Assembly (NCBI GenBank): GCA_021817875.1
Contig: JAKAFQ010000275.1
Span: 1 to 6,045, forward strand
Direction: 5' to 3'
Length of the DNA: 6,045 nucleotides
Source of the DNA: Pseudomonadota bacterium
GTDB taxonomy: Bacteria; Pseudomonadota; Gammaproteobacteria; Steroidobacterales; Steroidobacteraceae
The notes beneath the pieces are model-generated. The model searched no databases. It was not told the DNA's origin and saw only the letters and a list, made by a program, of their open reading frames with translations. Numbering within the stretch: the stretch's first letter is position 1; each line of letters opens with the position of its first letter. Shown here in pieces: positions 1-5,275 of this stretch. Position numbers and translations under genes: made by a program.

Positions 1-510
1 CAGGTCATCATCACCGAGGCGACGGTGCGGCAGCTCTCGCCGCAGTGGCACAGCGCCTGCCGCCTGATCGACAACGCGCCGATCAAGGGTCAGGGCAACG
101 AAGTGCCGTTGTACGAGGTGCTCTGGCAGGCCGAGGACGCCACCAGCATGGTGCGCACGGTGCCGCTGACCTCCGACCCGTCCGACAGCGTGCGCCTGCG
201 GCTGTGGTGGCTCGACCGCGAGCTGGTGGTCGACGAGCAGCACGCCATCCTCACCATCGGACGGGCGGACGAGAACGACCTGGTGGTCAAGGGCAGCCTG
301 ATCTCCCGGCTGCACGCGCGCATCGAATTCGTGCGCCACAAGTTCATGCTGATCGACCACAGCACCAACGGCACGTTCGTGCGCGCGGCGGGCGGGGAGG
401 AATCCTTCGTGCGCCGCGATACGCTGCAGCTGCGGGCGAGCGGCACCATCGGCCTCGGGCGATTGCCCGAGACCGACTCGGCGCAGACCATCCGCTTCAT
501 CTGCGAGTAG
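1..510 (+). CDS. Class III adenylate/guanylate cyclase with C-terminal FHA domain (partial, 5' end missing)
   Basis: The frame is open from the first base and ends with TAG at 508-510, giving 169 visible residues; the true start lies upstream of the window. Visible residues 1-43 resemble the last part of a class III nucleotide cyclase domain, with the typical ending IKGQGNEVPLYEVLW at about 28-42. The metal-binding and catalytic residues would lie upstream and cannot be checked, so cAMP or cGMP production is inferred. After a linker of about 25 residues comes an FHA domain (about 68-169) with its signature residues: Gly87-Arg88, Ser102-Arg103-x-His105 and Asn123-Gly124-Thr125. FHA domains bind phosphothreonine peptides, which suggests control by, or recruitment to, a Ser/Thr-kinase target. 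There is no transmembrane segment in the visible part, so this end is probably cytoplasmic. The gene is convergent with pckG. The FHA call is firm; the cyclase call is good but rests on a short segment. Confidence 0.85.
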   Translation, partial: QVIITEATVRQLSPQWHSACRLIDNAPIKGQGNEVPLYEVLWQAEDATSMVRTVPLTSDPSDSVRLRLWWLDRELVVDEQHAILTIGRADENDLVVKGSLISRLHARIEFVRHKFMLIDHSTNGTFVRAAGGEESFVRRDTLQLRASGTIGLGRLPETDSAQTIRFICE

Positions 511-513
511 CCG

Positions 514-528
514 GCCGCGTAGCGCGGC
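514..528. terminator. Small stem-loop between convergent genes, possible weak terminator
   Basis: In the 22-nt gap between the cyclase-FHA stop codon and the pckG stop codon, GCCGCG (514-519) and CGCGGC (523-528) form a perfect 6-bp stem with a 3-nt loop. On the + strand it is followed by GG and only three T residues (531-533). There is no real U-tract on either strand, so efficient intrinsic termination is doubtful. It could slow or block 3' exonucleases or act weakly in both directions. Confidence 0.3.
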
Positions 529-532
529 GGTT

Positions 533-2308
533 TCAGCCGGCGAGCGCCGCCGCCGTGCGCTCGAGCTCGGCGAGCATCTCGGCGGGCAGCCGCTCGCCGT
601 ACTGCGCCAGGTAGCTGCGGGTCTCGTCGACCTCCTTGCGCCACAGCCCGCCGTCGACCGACAGCAGCGCGCCGAGCGCCTCGGGGCCGACCGTGAGTCC
701 GGTGGTGCTCAGGTCCTGCGGCCGGGGCAGCAGGCCGATGCCGCCGTCGCGCGCATGGGCCTTGCCCGCGCAGCGATCGAGCATCCAGGCGAGCACCCGC
801 AGGTTCTCGCCGTATCCGGGCCAGAGGAACTTGCCCTGCGGATCGCGCCGGAACCAGTTGACGTGGAAGATCCGCGGCGGCTGGGTCAGCCGTGAGCCGA
901 CCGTGAGCCAGTGCCGCCAGTAGTCGGCGAAGTTGTAGCCGCAGAACGGCTGCATCGCCATCGGGTCGCGGCGCACCACGCCCACCTGGCCGACCGCCGC
1001 GGCGGTGGTCTCGGAGGCGACCGAGGCGCCGACCAGCACCCCGTGCTGCCAGTTGCGCGCTTCGTAGACGAGCGGCGCGACCTCTCTGCGCCGGCCGCCG
1101 AACACGATCGCCGAAATCGGCACGCCGCGCGGATCGTCCGCAGCCGGGGAGTAACTCGGGTTGTGCCGCGCCGAGACGGTGAAGCGTGAATTCGGATGGG
1201 CCGCCGGGCCGCGCGCCGGATCGAACGGCCGGCCCTGCCAGTCGATGCTCGGCGTGCCCGAGGGCAGTCCTTCCCACCACGGCTGGTTGTCGGCGGTCAG
1301 CGCGACGTTGGTGAACAGCGTGTCGCGCCGGATCATGTTGTAGGCGTTGCGGTTGGTCTCGCGGTTGGTCCCGGGCACCACGCCGAAGTAGCCGGCCTCG
1401 GGATTGATGGCCCAGAGCCGGCCGTCGGCGCCCGGGTGCAGCCAGGCGATGTCATCGCCCACGGTGAACACCTTCCAGCCGGGCATCGAGTGCGGCGGGA
1501 TGAGCATCGCGAGGTTGGTCTTGCCGCAGGCCGAGGGGAAGGCCGCCGCGATGTAATGGGTCTCGCCGCGGGGGTTCTGCAGCCCGACGATGAGCATGTG
1601 CTCGGCGAGCCAGCCTTCCTCGCGCGCCTGCCAGCTCGCGATGCGCAGCGCATGGCATTTCTTGCCGAGCAGCGCGTTGCCGCCGTAACCGGAGCCGTAG
1701 CTCTCGATGGTGAGCTCCTCGGGAAAATGCATGATGAAGCGGCGGTTCGGGTCGAGCTCGCCGATCGAGTGCAGCCCGCGCACGAAGCACTCCTCGCGGG
1801 CGATGCGCTCGAGCGCCGGCCGGCCGGCGCGGGTCATGATCAGCATGTTGATCGCGACATAGGCGCTGTCGGTGATCTCGACCCCGCAGCGCGCGAGCGG
1901 CGAGTCCACCGGGCCCATGCAATAGGGAATCACATACATCGTCCGGCCGCGCATGCTGCCGCGGAACAGCCCGCGCATCTTGACATGGGCGTCCTGCGGG
2001 TCCATCCAGTTGTTGTTCGGGCCGGCATCGTCCTTCGAGCGCGTGCAGATGTAGGTGAGGTGCTCGACGCGCGCCACGTCCGCCGGGTCCGAGCGGTACA
2101 GGTGGCAGCCGGGAAACTGACCGGGGTCGAGCCGGGTGAGCTCGCCGTCGCGCACCAGGCGAGCGGTGAGCGCCTCGCGCTCGGCGTCGGTGCCTTCGCA
2201 CCAGTAGACCTCGGCGGGCTGCGTCAGGTCGCGGATCGAATCGACCCAGTCGGCAACCGGCTGGCTGAGGTCGGCGAGCCGAGTCGGCAGGGGAGAGGCG
2301 GTGGCCAT
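533..2308 (-). CDS. pckG: Phosphoenolpyruvate carboxykinase (GTP)
   Basis: This cytosolic enzyme converts oxaloacetate + GTP to phosphoenolpyruvate + GDP + CO2, the entry step of gluconeogenesis. The 591-residue product has the usual length for the GTP family. Visible motifs are: the kinase-1 P-loop FPSACGKTN (257-265) with the hyper-reactive cysteine Cys261 and Lys263; kinase-2 GDD (284-286); probable Mn2+ ligands Lys217 and His237; substrate-binding Arg90 in CTRSKDD and Tyr208 in SGYGGN; FGGRRR (403-408); and the guanine-binding region with Trp485, Phe486, Phe494, Tyr499 and Asn502. All active-site elements look intact. I chose the start at 2308 because AAGAGGA lies 8 nt upstream and the protein then begins MATASPL; an in-frame ATG at 2353 would add 15 residues and lacks this support. 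The gene stands alone, divergent from yoaA and convergent with the cyclase-FHA gene. Many enterobacteria instead carry the unrelated-length ATP-type enzyme (pckA). Confidence 0.98.
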   Translation of the reverse strand: MATASPLPTRLADLSQPVADWVDSIRDLTQPAEVYWCEGTDAEREALTARLVRDGELTRLDPGQFPGCHLYRSDPADVARVEHLTYICTRSKDDAGPNNNWMDPQDAHVKMRGLFRGSMRGRTMYVIPYCMGPVDSPLARCGVEITDSAYVAINMLIMTRAGRPALERIAREECFVRGLHSIGELDPNRRFIMHFPEELTIESYGSGYGGNALLGKKCHALRIASWQAREEGWLAEHMLIVGLQNPRGETHYIAAAFPSACGKTNLAMLIPPHSMPGWKVFTVGDDIAWLHPGADGRLWAINPEAGYFGVVPGTNRETNRNAYNMIRRDTLFTNVALTADNQPWWEGLPSGTPSIDWQGRPFDPARGPAAHPNSRFTVSARHNPSYSPAADDPRGVPISAIVFGGRRREVAPLVYEARNWQHGVLVGASVASETTAAAVGQVGVVRRDPMAMQPFCGYNFADYWRHWLTVGSRLTQPPRIFHVNWFRRDPQGKFLWPGYGENLRVLAWMLDRCAGKAHARDGGIGLLPRPQDLSTTGLTVGPEALGALLSVDGGLWRKEVDETRSYLAQYGERLPAEMLAELERTAAALAG

Positions 2309-2315
2309 GCTCGAG

Positions 2316-2322
2316 TCCTCTT
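2316..2322 (-). promoter_or_regulatory. Ribosome binding site of pckG
   Basis: Read on the - strand, AAGAGGA ends 7-8 nt before the ATG at 2306-2308. It contains GAGG, a strong match to the anti-Shine-Dalgarno sequence. It decides between the two in-frame starts in favour of the shorter, 591-residue product. Confidence 0.75.
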
Positions 2323-2372
2323 CAGTGCGGCGCCCGGAGCGGCCTGCGGCCACACCGTGCCCCGGCGGTGGT

Positions 2373-2394
2373 GGGACGGTCGCTGATCCGTCCC
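2373..2394. repeat. Perfect 7-bp inverted repeat in the pckG leader
   Basis: GGGACGG (2373-2379) and CCGTCCC (2388-2394) are perfect inverted arms separated by 8 nt. If pckG is transcribed from the -10 hexamer at 2407-2412, the transcript starts near 2400 and this repeat falls immediately after the start site. It could be a 5'-end stem-loop in the mRNA or a DNA operator overlapping +1. It does not match any riboswitch class that I recognise. Confidence 0.5.
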
Positions 2395-2400
2395 GGGTGG

Positions 2401-2476
2401 CTTTTCAGTATAGCCGGGTGGCGGGCCTGTCCTCATAAAGTACGATAAAAGCGGCCTATTTGTTCAATAATCGCAC
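2401..2476. other. AT-rich island in the pckG-yoaA divergent intergenic region
   Basis: This stretch is visibly AT-richer than everything around it, with CATAAAG, GATAAAA and TTCAATAATC tracts. It lies between two divergent genes and is the natural place for promoters in both directions. For the + strand, AATAAT (2466-2471) matches the -10 consensus at 5 of 6 positions and TACGAT (2441-2446) at 4 of 6, but neither has a recognisable -35 at normal spacing. The island is therefore likely to be a control region, with the exact elements unresolved. Confidence 0.5.
2407..2433 (-). promoter_or_regulatory. Candidate sigma70-type promoter of pckG
   Basis: On the - strand the hexamer TATACT (2412 down to 2407) matches the -10 consensus at 5 of 6 positions and sits in an AT-rich patch unlike the surrounding DNA. 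The best -35 candidate is AGGACA (2433 down to 2428; 4 of 6, including GACA), with a short 15-bp spacer. At 17 bp the hexamer is TGAGGA, which is weak. Transcription would start near 2400 and give a leader of about 90 nt that contains the inverted repeat at 2373-2394. A poor -35 element suggests that an activator may be needed. Confidence 0.45.
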
Positions 2477-2479
2477 AGC

Positions 2480-2499
2480 TCGGGCCCGGCCCGGCCCGA
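2480..2499. repeat. GC-rich inverted repeat upstream of yoaA
   Basis: TCGGGCC (2480-2486) and GGCCCGA (2493-2499) are perfect 7-bp inverted arms around a 6-nt GC-only centre. If yoaA is transcribed from the AT-rich island, this would be a very stable leader hairpin. Short GC palindromes arise easily in such DNA, so its function is uncertain. No U-tract follows, so it is not a convincing terminator. Confidence 0.35.
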
Positions 2500-2530
2500 A
2501 GGTTCGGCGGGCGGCCGGCGGCGGAGCCCG

Positions 2531-2536
2531 TAGAAT
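2531..2536 (+). promoter_or_regulatory. -10-like hexamer just before the yoaA start codon
   Basis: TAGAAT matches the sigma70 -10 consensus at 5 of 6 positions and ends 6 bp before the ATG at 2543. Transcription from it would begin at or next to the start codon and give a leaderless mRNA. No good -35 is seen 16-18 bp upstream, where the DNA is GC-only. The only Shine-Dalgarno-like GGAG (2523-2526) is 16 nt from the ATG, which is too far for normal use. Confidence 0.3.
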
Positions 2537-2542
2537 GGCGCC

Positions 2543-4516
2543 ATGTTGGATCTCGATGAGCTCTTCGGGGCCGGCGGGCCGCTGCAGCGGGCGTTGCCGG
2601 CGTTCAACGTGCGCAGCCAGCAGCGGCGCATGGCCGGGCGGGTGCAGGCGGCCATCGCGCGCCGCGAGGCGCTGGTGGTGGAGGCCGGCACCGGCACGGG
2701 CAAGACCTTCGCCTACCTGGTGCCGGCGCTGCTCTCGGGCGCGCGGGTGCTGATCTCGACCGGCACGCGCACACTGCAGGATCAGCTCTTTTCCAAGGAC
2801 CTGCCGCTGCTCGGCGGGGCGCTCGGCCGGCCGGCGCGGGTGGCGCTGCTGAAGGGCCGCGGCAATTACCTGTGCCGCTACCGGCTGGACCAGGCCACGC
2901 GGCCGCTCGCCCTCGAGGGGGCCGGTGCGGCCCGCGGCGCGAGCGCCGACCTGATGGAGCGCATCGGCCGCTGGGCACGCACCACCCGCAGCGGCGACCT
3001 GGCGGAGGTGGGCGGACTCGCCGACTCCCACCCGCTGTGGACGCAGGTCACCTCGACGCGCGACAACTGCCTCGGCGCGCGCTGTCCGGAGCTCTCGCGC
3101 TGTCACGTGGCGCTGGCGCGCCGCGACGCGCTGGAGGCCGACATCGTCATCGTCAACCACCATCTGCTGCTCGCCGATCTGGCGCTCAAGGAGGACGGCT
3201 TCGGCGACCTGCTCGGCACGGCCGATGCCATCATTCTCGACGAGGCCCATCAGATCCCGGATCTCGCCACGCAGTTCTTCGGGGCCCAGGTGAGCAGCCG
3301 GCGCATCGAGGCCCTGCTGAACGACGTGCAGGCCGGACTGGCGGTGCAGGGCGAGCCGCGCTCGGCGCCGGTGCGTGGGGTCTCGGAAGCGATCCGCGCT
3401 GCGCAGGCAGACCTCGTGCGTCTCTCGGCGGCGCTCGCCGGGCGCAGCGGCCGCCTGGTGTGGCCCGAGGCGCAGGCGCTGATCGGCGAGCCGCTCCAGG
3501 CCCTGACCGCGCAGCTGGCCGGGATGCGCGAGCGGCTTCGCCCGTTCGAGGATCGGGCGCCACTGGCGGCCCTCGCCGAGCGCGCCGCGGATCTGACCGC
3601 GGGCCTCGAGCGCATCGGCACGGCGGCCGAGGAGGACGGGGCACGCGCCGTGGAGCTCTCCGCGCGGGGATTTACCCTGAGTGTGATGCCCTTCGACATC
3701 GCCCCGCGCTTCCAGGCACTGCTGGAGGCACGCCCCTGCGCCTGGATCTTCACCTCCGCCACCCTGTCGATCGGCGAGGACTTCAGCCACTTCACCTCGC
3801 GTCTGGGGCTCACGTGCGAGACGTTGAAGATCGACAGCCCCTTCGACTACGCGCGCCAGAGCCTGCTGTACCTGCCCGAGGGGCTGCCGGGGCCGCATAC
3901 CCCGGAGCATCTGCCGGCGGTGCTGCGCCTGGCGGGCGAGCTGATCGATGCGGCGGGCGGCGGCGCCTTCGTGCTGTTCACGAGTCACCGCTCGCTGTCC
4001 CAGGCCGCGGCGCTGTGGCGCGCCCGGGGCGCTGCGCCGGGGTACCGGCTGCTGGTGCAGGGCGAGGCGCCCCGGGAGCGGCTGCTCGAGTCGTTCCGCG
4101 ACGACGGCAACGCGGTCTTGTTCGGCACCGCGAGCTTCTGGGAGGGGGTGGACGTCAAGGGCAGCGCGCTGCGGCTGGTGGTCATCGAGAAGCTGCCGTT
4201 CGCATCGCCGGATGATCCGCTGGTGCGCTCGAGGATCGAGCACCTGCAGGCGAGCGGCGGCAACGCCTTCCGCGACTACCAGCTTCCCGAGGCCGCCCTG
4301 GCGCTGAAACAGGGCGTGGGGCGGCTGATCCGCAGCGAGGAGGATTTCGGCGCCGTGGCGGTCTGCGATCCGCGCCTGACGGCCCGGGGCTACGGCAAGG
4401 TGTTTCTGGCGGCATTGCCGCCGATGGCGCGCAGCCGCGATGCCCGGGTGGCCAGTGAGTTCCTGCGGCGGCACGCGCCGCGGGCGGCCGCGGCGGCGCC
4501 GGTGGCGCTCACGTGA
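2543..4516 (+). CDS. yoaA: ATP-dependent DNA helicase YoaA (XPD/DinG-like, iron-sulfur, superfamily 2)
   Basis: The 657-residue product aligns along its whole length with E. coli YoaA as I recall that sequence, a 5'-3' DNA-repair helicase that works with the HolC (chi) subunit of DNA polymerase III. Visible elements are: a Q-motif-like QQRRMA near 26-31; Walker A AGTGTGKT (48-55, Lys54); four cysteines placed as for a 4Fe-4S cluster (Cys111, Cys176, Cys181, Cys187); Walker B DEAH (233-236); TSAT (404-407); motif V SFWEGVD (531-537); and motif VI QGVGRLIR (590-597). All are intact. The ATG at 2543 is chosen because residues 1-30 match the YoaA N-terminus, although no good ribosome binding site precedes it. 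DinG is the close paralogue, but the adjacent tsaB and the best-matching segments favour YoaA. The C-terminus ends in an Ala/Arg/Pro-rich tail (about 641-657). The stop codon overlaps the tsaB start by 4 nt, so the two are probably co-transcribed. Confidence 0.95.
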   Translation: MLDLDELFGAGGPLQRALPAFNVRSQQRRMAGRVQAAIARREALVVEAGTGTGKTFAYLVPALLSGARVLISTGTRTLQDQLFSKDLPLLGGALGRPARVALLKGRGNYLCRYRLDQATRPLALEGAGAARGASADLMERIGRWARTTRSGDLAEVGGLADSHPLWTQVTSTRDNCLGARCPELSRCHVALARRDALEADIVIVNHHLLLADLALKEDGFGDLLGTADAIILDEAHQIPDLATQFFGAQVSSRRIEALLNDVQAGLAVQGEPRSAPVRGVSEAIRAAQADLVRLSAALAGRSGRLVWPEAQALIGEPLQALTAQLAGMRERLRPFEDRAPLAALAERAADLTAGLERIGTAAEEDGARAVELSARGFTLSVMPFDIAPRFQALLEARPCAWIFTSATLSIGEDFSHFTSRLGLTCETLKIDSPFDYARQSLLYLPEGLPGPHTPEHLPAVLRLAGELIDAAGGGAFVLFTSHRSLSQAAALWRARGAAPGYRLLVQGEAPRERLLESFRDDGNAVLFGTASFWEGVDVKGSALRLVVIEKLPFASPDDPLVRSRIEHLQASGGNAFRDYQLPEAALALKQGVGRLIRSEEDFGAVAVCDPRLTARGYGKVFLAALPPMARSRDARVASEFLRRHAPRAAAAAPVALT

Positions 4517-5193
4517 GGCTGCTCGCCCTCGATACCGCCACGGAGAACTGCTCCGCGGCGCTGCTCGGCGGCACGCAGCTGCTGACGCGCGAGGCGGAAT
4601 TCGCGCGCGGGCATGCCGAGCACATCCTCGGCATGATCGATGCGCTGCTCGCCGAGGCGGGCATCGGGCTGCGCCAGGTGCAGGCCATCGCCTTCGGCCG
4701 CGGCCCGGGCTCGTTCACCGGGGTGCGGCTCGCCGCCAGCCTCGCCCAGGGGCTCGCCTTCGGGGCCGACCTGCCGGTGGTGCCGATCTCGGACCTGCAG
4801 GCGCTCGCCCAACGCGGCTTCGAGGCCGATCCGGGCGCCGAGCGGGCGCTGGTCTGTCAGGATGCGCGCATGCGCGAGGTGTACTGGGCCTGTTTCGAGC
4901 GCGCGGCCGGGCTTGCCGTGCCCGCGGGGCCCGAGCGCGTCGGTCCGCCCGAGAGCGTGCAGCTGCCGGGCGGCACCGCGGCGGCGGGGTTCGGCCGGGG
5001 CTTTGCCGCCTACCCGCAGCTGCGCGCGCTGCAGGGCCTGCGCGTCTGCCCGTCCGCGGAGCAGCTGCTGCCGCGGGCGGCCGAGATCGCCCGGCTGGCG
5101 GCCCCCGAGGTGCGCGCCGGCAGGCTCCTGCCCGCCGAGCAGGCCCTGCCGGTGTATCTGCGCGACACGGTCGCCCGGCCCTCATCGTCCTGA
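4513..5193 (+). CDS. tsaB: tRNA t6A biosynthesis protein TsaB
   Basis: TsaB is the non-catalytic ASKHA-fold partner of TsaD. With TsaE and TsaC it makes N6-threonylcarbamoyladenosine at position 37 of ANN-decoding tRNAs in the cytoplasm. The 226-residue product is close to the usual length (about 230). It carries the family signatures ALDTATENCSAAL (5-17), GRGPGSFTGVRL (62-73) and DARMREVYW (117-125), and ends in the typical PVYLRDTVA (about 213-221). The start is GTG at 4513, giving the expected MRLLALDTAT N-terminus. It overlaps the yoaA stop as GTGA, and no Shine-Dalgarno sequence is visible before it, so translation probably depends on ribosomes finishing yoaA. The yoaA-tsaB neighbourhood is also found in E. 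coli. The rimI acetyltransferase gene that often follows tsaB is absent here; phoB follows instead. Confidence 0.96.
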   Translation: MRLLALDTATENCSAALLGGTQLLTREAEFARGHAEHILGMIDALLAEAGIGLRQVQAIAFGRGPGSFTGVRLAASLAQGLAFGADLPVVPISDLQALAQRGFEADPGAERALVCQDARMREVYWACFERAAGLAVPAGPERVGPPESVQLPGGTAAAGFGRGFAAYPQLRALQGLRVCPSAEQLLPRAAEIARLAAPEVRAGRLLPAEQALPVYLRDTVARPSSS

Positions 5194-5216
5194 GCGGTGA
5201 CGGCCCCGCTGGCACG

Positions 5217-5234
5217 TTGTCATGATTCTGCAAC
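5217..5234 (+). promoter_or_regulatory. Candidate Pho box (PhoB binding site) upstream of phoB
   Basis: TTGTCATGATTCTGCAAC matches the E. coli Pho box consensus (two CTGTCAT-type 7-mers separated by 4 AT-rich bases) at 13 of 18 positions by my count. The first 7-mer fits 6 of 7 and the second 4 of 7. The PhoB encoded just downstream keeps the E. coli DNA-contact residues, so the E. coli consensus is a fair guide. Pho boxes normally replace the -35 region, which agrees with the -10 candidate 10 bp further on. This implies that PhoB activates its own gene in low phosphate. Confidence 0.6.
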
Positions 5235-5241
5235 AATCATG
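5221..5241. repeat. Perfect 7-bp inverted repeat overlapping the Pho box
   Basis: CATGATT (5221-5227) and AATCATG (5235-5241) are perfect inverted arms with a 7-nt centre (CTGCAAC). The repeat straddles the second half of the Pho box. A further outer pair, GTCAT (5219-5223) and ATGAC (5249-5253), shares part of the left arm. In this GC-rich DNA an AT-containing palindrome is unlikely to be composition noise alone. It may be an additional operator or the dyad of a second regulator. Confidence 0.45.
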
Positions 5242-5244
5242 CTC

Positions 5245-5250
5245 TGAAAT
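5245..5250 (+). promoter_or_regulatory. Candidate -10 element of the phoB promoter
   Basis: TGAAAT matches the -10 consensus at 4 of 6 positions and starts 10 bp after the candidate Pho box, the usual geometry of PhoB-activated promoters. Transcription would start near 5257 and leave a leader of about 20 nt. That leader contains a short Shine-Dalgarno-like CAGGT (5264-5268), 7 nt before the phoB ATG. Confidence 0.4.
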
Positions 5251-5275
5251 GACCGGCGCATGGCAGGTCGGTATC

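Noticed and set aside
90..1280. A 396-codon open frame on the - strand spanning the cyclase-FHA gene and the 3' part of pckG.
   Set aside because: It crosses two well-supported genes, and its composition is that of an out-of-frame reading. pckG itself is continuous, so this is not evidence of a frameshift.
2309..2353. An upstream in-frame ATG at 2353 that would lengthen PckG by 15 residues.
   Set aside because: The extra residues (MAAGRSGRRTEEDSS) do not look like family sequence, and the strong ribosome binding site at 2316-2322 points to the ATG at 2308.
1196..2386. A 396-codon open frame on the + strand opposite pckG.
   Set aside because: It lies against a complete PEP carboxykinase with all active-site motifs, and its translation is low-complexity and matches no family that I know.
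2309..2400. The pckG leader as a riboswitch.
   Set aside because: Apart from the 7-bp inverted repeat and local GC complementarity, I see no conserved motif of a known riboswitch class, and the length is short.
2872..4215. A 447-codon open frame on the + strand within yoaA, in another reading frame.
   Set aside because: It is a frame-shifted reading of the helicase, dominated by Arg, Gly, Ala and Pro; there is no domain and no sign of a real start.
2456..4474. A 672-codon open frame on the - strand opposite yoaA.
   Set aside because: It is the antisense shadow of a strongly supported helicase gene. Its translation is rich in Arg, Gln, Ala and His with no recognisable domain, as expected when GC-rich coding DNA is read from the opposite strand.
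5193..5210. A hairpin after tsaB (AGCGG and CCGCT, 8-nt loop) as a transcription terminator.
   Set aside because: The stem is only 5 bp and is followed by mixed sequence with no T-run.
5222..5275. An upstream in-frame ATG at 5222 that would lengthen PhoB by 18 residues.
   Set aside because: It lies within the candidate Pho box, would be upstream of the predicted transcript start, has no ribosome binding site, and adds residues absent from PhoB proteins.
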